Shown: positions 6,599 through 10,992 of the stretch, piece after piece
Layout of the letters: the number at the start of each line of letters is the position of its first letter
Numbering within the stretch: the stretch's first letter is position 1
Origin: Quadrisphaera sp.
GTDB lineage: Bacteria; Actinomycetota; Actinomycetes; Actinomycetales; Quadrisphaeraceae
DNA: 10,992 bases
Direction: 5' to 3'
NCBI GenBank assembly: GCA_029258695.1
Contig: JARIBR010000109.1
Location: 1-10,992, forward strand
The notes under the pieces: model-generated
Database searches by the model: none
The model's input: the letters and a program-made list of their open reading frames with translations, nothing else
What the model was told of the DNA's origin: nothing
Translations under genes and position numbers: made by a program

Positions 6599-6625
6599 CC
6601 GCCCGGTCTGCCCCGGACCGGGCGG
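6599..6625 (-). terminator. 10-bp perfect hairpin directly after the 128-aa gene
   Basis: Arms 6599-6608 (CCGCCCGGTC) and 6616-6625 are exact reverse complements with a 7-nt loop. The repeat begins at the base after the TGA stop of the upstream gene (6628-6626). There is no U-tract. Its position, ahead of the dxs -10 box, is what a terminator separating the two transcription units would have. Confidence 0.6.
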
Positions 6626-7012
6626 TCACAGCCGCGCAGCGCGCCGCACCCCGCGCAGCGCCTGCTCCACCACGAGAGCGCCGCGCCAGGCCTCCACCAG
6701 GCGTGCGCGCTCGGCCTCCAGGGCGAGGAGCGCGGCGTCGACGGCCCCGGGGGCGAGCAGGCCGGCGTCGACGGCGCCGGCCATGTCGGTGCGCCAGGTG
6801 CCCACCGCGGCACGCTGGGCCTGCAGCGAGGCGGCGACGTGGTGGACCGCGAGGCGGGCGAGGACCACGGGGTTGCGGGTGATGACCGGGTGGGCGCGGT
6901 AGTCCGGCGGGCACAGGTCCGCCAACCAGGCGCAGGCGGCCGGCACCCAGTCCTCGGCGTCCGGCGGCCGGAGACCCTGCGGCCAACCGGACGGCGACGA
7001 AGCATCAGACAC
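6626..7012 (-). CDS. Hypothetical protein, 128 aa
   Basis: I do not recognise a named domain. The protein is soluble, mostly helical and rich in Ala, Leu, Arg and Trp, with no signal peptide or membrane segment. The most patterned part is residues about 35-58, PPDYRAHPVITRNPVVLARL and following, with paired His (H57, H58), then an amphipathic helical region to the end (AALLALEAERARLVEAWRG). I prefer GTG 7012 (MSDASSPSG) over the longer frame from GTG 7039 because a TATCGT -10 box sits 7 nt before 7012, implying a leaderless mRNA. A hairpin follows the stop. It lies between the TspO-like gene (65 bp) and dxs (111 bp) on the same strand. Codon-position GC bias supports coding; the function is unknown. 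Confidence 0.7.
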   Translation of the reverse strand: MSDASSPSGWPQGLRPPDAEDWVPAACAWLADLCPPDYRAHPVITRNPVVLARLAVHHVAASLQAQRAAVGTWRTDMAGAVDAGLLAPGAVDAALLALEAERARLVEAWRGALVVEQALRGVRRAARL

Positions 7013-7019
7013 GTGTTCG

Positions 7020-7025
7020 ACGATA
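7020..7025 (-). promoter_or_regulatory. -10 box for a leaderless mRNA of the 128-aa gene
   Basis: On the minus strand TATCGT (7025 to 7020) is followed by 7 nt and then GTG 7012, so the predicted transcript starts at the start codon. No Shine-Dalgarno sequence is seen. The -35 region is only weakly T/G-rich (TGCGGC). Confidence 0.5.
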
Positions 7026-7061
7026 CCTCGAACCACCACACCTGCCGCACCGCCCCGCCGG

Positions 7062-7091
7062 TCAGCGCCTCAGCGCCTCAGCGCCTCAGCG
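7062..7091. repeat. Tandem octamer repeat spanning the TspO-like stop codon
   Basis: Three perfect head-to-tail copies of TCAGCGCC (7062-7085) are followed by a partial copy, TCAGCG. On the minus strand each unit carries a TGA. The stop codon of the TspO-like gene is the TGA of the third copy (7080-7078), so the coding end lies within the array. Confidence 0.75.
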
Positions 7092-7905
7092 GACGGCGCT
7101 GGCCTCGCACCACCACGGCGCTGCCGAGCACCACCGCCGCGGCGAGCCCGGCGACGACGGCGACCAGCACCGACTCCGGCGCACCGCTGGCGCGGGCCAC
7201 GGCGATCCACGCCAGCCCCCACGACAGCGAGAGCGCCGGGGCGAGACGGCCGTGGCCGAGCACCGCGAGACCGGCGCCGATGCCGGCGGCCACGAGGAGG
7301 ACCCCCACGGCCCAGCCGGTCGCCGCAGCGCCCACGGGCTGCCACCCCGCGTCGGCGACGAGCGCCGACGCGACGTTGGCGACCGTCGCGATGGACACCC
7401 ACCCGAGGTAGAGACCCACCACGCCGTCCAGCAGGAGCGACTGCAGCAGCGACGCCGGGCGCGTGCCGATCAGGCGGGCCAGCGCCACGACCAGGACGAG
7501 CAGCAGCGCGACGATCGCCACGAGCGCGCCGGTCACCGAGCCCACCTGGACGACGAGGATCCACGCGGCGTTGAGCAGCAGGGACGCCGCGACCCACCAG
7601 CCGGTGCGCCGCTGGCGGGGGTCGGAGCGCTGGCCGGGGAGCAGCTGGTACACCGCGAGCGCGAGGAGGCCGGCGTAGATGACCGACCAGATGCTGAACG
7701 CCGGCCCGCCCGGCGCCACGAGCGTCGCGGACGCCGACAGCGCTCCGCCGGCCGCCTCGTCGATCGGCGTGCCCACCACGGCCCCGGACCCGAGGAAGCC
7801 CCCGATCACGGCGACGAGCGCGCTGATCACCACCACGGTGGCGCGGACGGTGTCGGCGCCGGCAGCGCTGCGGCCGCGGCGGCGCGAGGGCGCGCGCGTG
7901 GTCAT
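7078..7905 (-). CDS. TspO-like tryptophan-rich membrane protein, long form
   Basis: This is a 275-aa integral membrane protein. A basic N-terminus (MTTRAPSRRRGRS) is followed by about eight hydrophobic segments near residues 23-47, 68-90, 103-122, 124-147, 160-183, 196-217, 221-240 and 244-268. FSIWSVIYAGL, LLLNAAWI and YLGWVSIATVAN match the pattern of actinobacterial proteins annotated as tryptophan-rich sensory/TspO-MBR-related. Nine Trp are present. Canonical TspO has about 160 residues and five helices, so this longer form may do something else; ligand binding is not supported by sequence alone. ATG 7905 has GAGG 5 nt upstream. It overlaps by ATGA the stop of a 24-codon ORF, suggesting translational coupling. 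The stop lies in a tandem octamer repeat. Confidence 0.8.
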   Translation of the reverse strand: MTTRAPSRRRGRSAAGADTVRATVVVISALVAVIGGFLGSGAVVGTPIDEAAGGALSASATLVAPGGPAFSIWSVIYAGLLALAVYQLLPGQRSDPRQRRTGWWVAASLLLNAAWILVVQVGSVTGALVAIVALLLVLVVALARLIGTRPASLLQSLLLDGVVGLYLGWVSIATVANVASALVADAGWQPVGAAATGWAVGVLLVAAGIGAGLAVLGHGRLAPALSLSWGLAWIAVARASGAPESVLVAVVAGLAAAVVLGSAVVVRGQRRPLRR

Positions 7906-7976
7906 GACCGCCTCGGGGCGGTGCCGGCGGTCGTGGTCCCCGCGGATCGTCCGCGGGTGGTGCGAGTGGTGGGCAT
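7902..7976 (-). CDS. Possible 24-aa leader peptide coupled to the TspO-like gene
   Basis: ATG 7976 is preceded by AGGGAG (7986-7981 on the minus strand) at 4-nt spacing, a better ribosome site than that of the TspO-like gene. The frame runs 24 codons and ends in TCATGA, so its TGA overlaps the TspO-like ATG by 4 bp. The peptide is Thr- and Arg-rich (8 Thr, 5 Arg; begins MPTTRTTRGRSAG). An 8-bp hairpin lies inside it. It may be a leader peptide or coupling ORF, or chance in GC-rich DNA. The similarity to the TspO-like N-terminus (MTTRAPSRRRGRSAAG) is noted but may be compositional. Confidence 0.4.
   Translation of the reverse strand: MPTTRTTRGRSAGTTTAGTAPRRS
7939..7957 (-). promoter_or_regulatory. 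Hairpin upstream of the TspO-like gene
   Basis: CCCGCGGA (7939-7946) and TCCGCGGG (7950-7957) are exact inverted copies with a 3-nt loop. They lie in the 121-bp gap between the TauE-like and TspO-like genes, 34 bp before the latter's start and within the small ORF. It could end TauE transcription or influence translation; there is no U-tract. No other clear element was found in the gap. Confidence 0.4.
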
Positions 7977-8026
7977 GACGCTCCCTGCGTGGTCGGTGGT
8001 CCCAGTGTGTCCGACCGCTGCGCCGG

Positions 8027-8725
8027 TCACCCCACCAGCGTCTGCACCAGCAGGACGCTCCCGGACAGGCCGGTGACGAGCAGGACGAGCACCCGGAAGC
8101 GCCCGCCGGCGTCCACCACCCGGCGCACCGGGGAGGACGCGGCGAACCCCAGCGCCACGGCGGGCAGCAGGATCAGCCCCGCGGAGAGCTGGTGGGCGCT
8201 GACCTGGCCCGTCGCGGCGAGCAGCCCGAGGGAGATCGGCACCCCGAGGGCGAAGAACGCCCCCATGGTGGCCCGCGCCGTCGCCCCCGAGGACCCCTGG
8301 TAGAGCAGGGCCACCGGGGGGCCGCCGATGGACGTCGCGGTCGCCAGCGCCCCCGACAGCCCGCCGCCGACGAGCAGGCTCGGCGTGGTGCGCGCCGGTC
8401 GCCAGCTCGTCAGCGAGGCGGCGACCGCCAGGAGCACGGCGATCGCGACCACGAGGGCCAGACCGCGCGGGGGCAGCATCGCGACGGCCACCAGACCGAC
8501 CACGGTGCCGGGCAGGCGACCGAGCATCGCGACCGCCACCTCGCGCCACGCGATGTGGCGCCACTCACGGATCGCGGTGAGCGCCGGCAGGGCGAGCACG
8601 AGCACCAGCAGCGTGGCGGGCAGCAGCGTGGGGTCGACGAAGGCGGTGACCGGCGCGGCGACCACAGCCATGCCGAACCCCGACAGCCCCTGGACGAACG
8701 CACCGAGCAGCACGGCGGCGCCCAC
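8027..8725 (-). CDS. TauE/SafE-family membrane permease
   Basis: This is an inner-membrane protein of the TauE/SafE (sulfite exporter) family, about 232-248 aa with seven to eight hydrophobic helices. Family hallmarks are the first-helix motif LLGAFVQGLSGFGMAVVAAP and the repeat counterpart GGLSGALATATSIGGPPVAL. Members move organic or inorganic sulfur anions or other anions; the substrate here is unknown. The start is uncertain. I report GTG 8725 (MGAAVLLGAFVQG) as the first standard start in frame before the conserved region, but it has no ribosome site and trims the first helix. A strong GAGGAG lies at 8783-8778 across the acnA stop, followed at 4 nt by GTC 8773 in frame, which would give 248 aa and the more natural N-terminus (STLVAAAPPTSVLLVVG). 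The gene directly follows acnA and is probably co-transcribed with it. Confidence 0.82.
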   Translation of the reverse strand: MGAAVLLGAFVQGLSGFGMAVVAAPVTAFVDPTLLPATLLVLVLALPALTAIREWRHIAWREVAVAMLGRLPGTVVGLVAVAMLPPRGLALVVAIAVLLAVAASLTSWRPARTTPSLLVGGGLSGALATATSIGGPPVALLYQGSSGATARATMGAFFALGVPISLGLLAATGQVSAHQLSAGLILLPAVALGFAASSPVRRVVDAGGRFRVLVLLVTGLSGSVLLVQTLVG

Positions 8726-8777
8726 GACGAGCAGGACGCTCGTCGGGGGCGCCGCCGCGACCAGCGTGCTGACGCCG

Positions 8778-8781
8778 CTCC

Positions 8782-8783
<2 letters not shown>
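8778..8783 (-). promoter_or_regulatory. Strong Shine-Dalgarno with no standard start codon behind it
   Basis: GAGGAG on the minus strand overlaps the acnA stop (TGAGGAG). Within the next 15 nt there is no ATG, GTG or TTG in any frame. In the TauE frame the codon at 4-nt spacing is GTC (8773-8771), and a CTG follows at 8764. Confidence 0.55.

Positions 8784-10992
<2,209 letters not shown>

Noticed and set aside
4703..7411. A 902-codon open frame on the plus strand across dxs and its upstream genes
   Set aside because: It is antisense to dxs and the neighbouring genes, whose conserved motifs are unmistakable. Its composition is the Gly/Arg/Asp/Val-rich shadow typical of high-GC coding DNA, with no recognisable domain.
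8013..8028. Stem-loop GACCG/CGGTC at the TauE-like stop
   Set aside because: Only 5 bp, which is expected by chance at this GC content; not reported as a terminator.

Overview
The window is about 11 kb of very GC-rich chromosomal DNA. Strong GC bias at third codon positions, several GTG starts, apparently leaderless genes, a class F sortase, an LmeA-like (DUF2993) protein and a mycobacterial-type aconitase together point to a high-GC actinobacterium. A Kineosporiaceae-like or related lineage is possible, but I cannot fix the genus from the sequence. I see no rRNA, tRNA, CRISPR array, insertion sequence, integrase or phage gene. Most of it reads as ordinary core chromosome with a small cell-surface locus inside it.

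Layout. Bases 1-1762 (+) carry the 3' part of an LmeA/DUF2993 lipid-binding protein and then a complete aldo/keto reductase. Bases 1719-3374 (-) hold a two-gene surface locus: a secreted CHRD-type protein with a C-terminal anchor, followed by a class F sortase. The sortase gene runs tail-to-tail into the reductase gene and overlaps its last 44 bp. A perfect 17-bp inverted repeat lies inside the sortase 3' end. Bases 3375-3613 are a divergent, hairpin-rich intergenic region. Bases 3614-4561 (+) encode an unrecognised 315-aa protein, probably from a leaderless mRNA.

Bases 4574-10992 (-) carry, in transcription order, aconitase (acnA, N-terminus beyond the window), a TauE/SafE-type permease with an unclear start codon, a possible 24-aa leader ORF, a long TspO-like membrane protein, an unrecognised 128-aa protein and dxs (first enzyme of the MEP isoprenoid pathway). 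A hairpin and a TAGGAT -10 box between the 128-aa gene and dxs suggest dxs has its own promoter. TauE directly abuts acnA and may be read with it.

How the genes relate. The one clear functional unit is CHRD protein plus sortase: the sortase probably attaches that protein to the cell envelope through a non-LPXTG signal. acnA (TCA cycle) and dxs (isoprenoids) are housekeeping genes. I found no convincing new multi-gene system. The points most worth a second look are the palindrome and C-terminal extension of the sortase, the non-canonical sorting signal, the missing start codon of the TauE gene, and the small ORF overlapping the TspO-like start.
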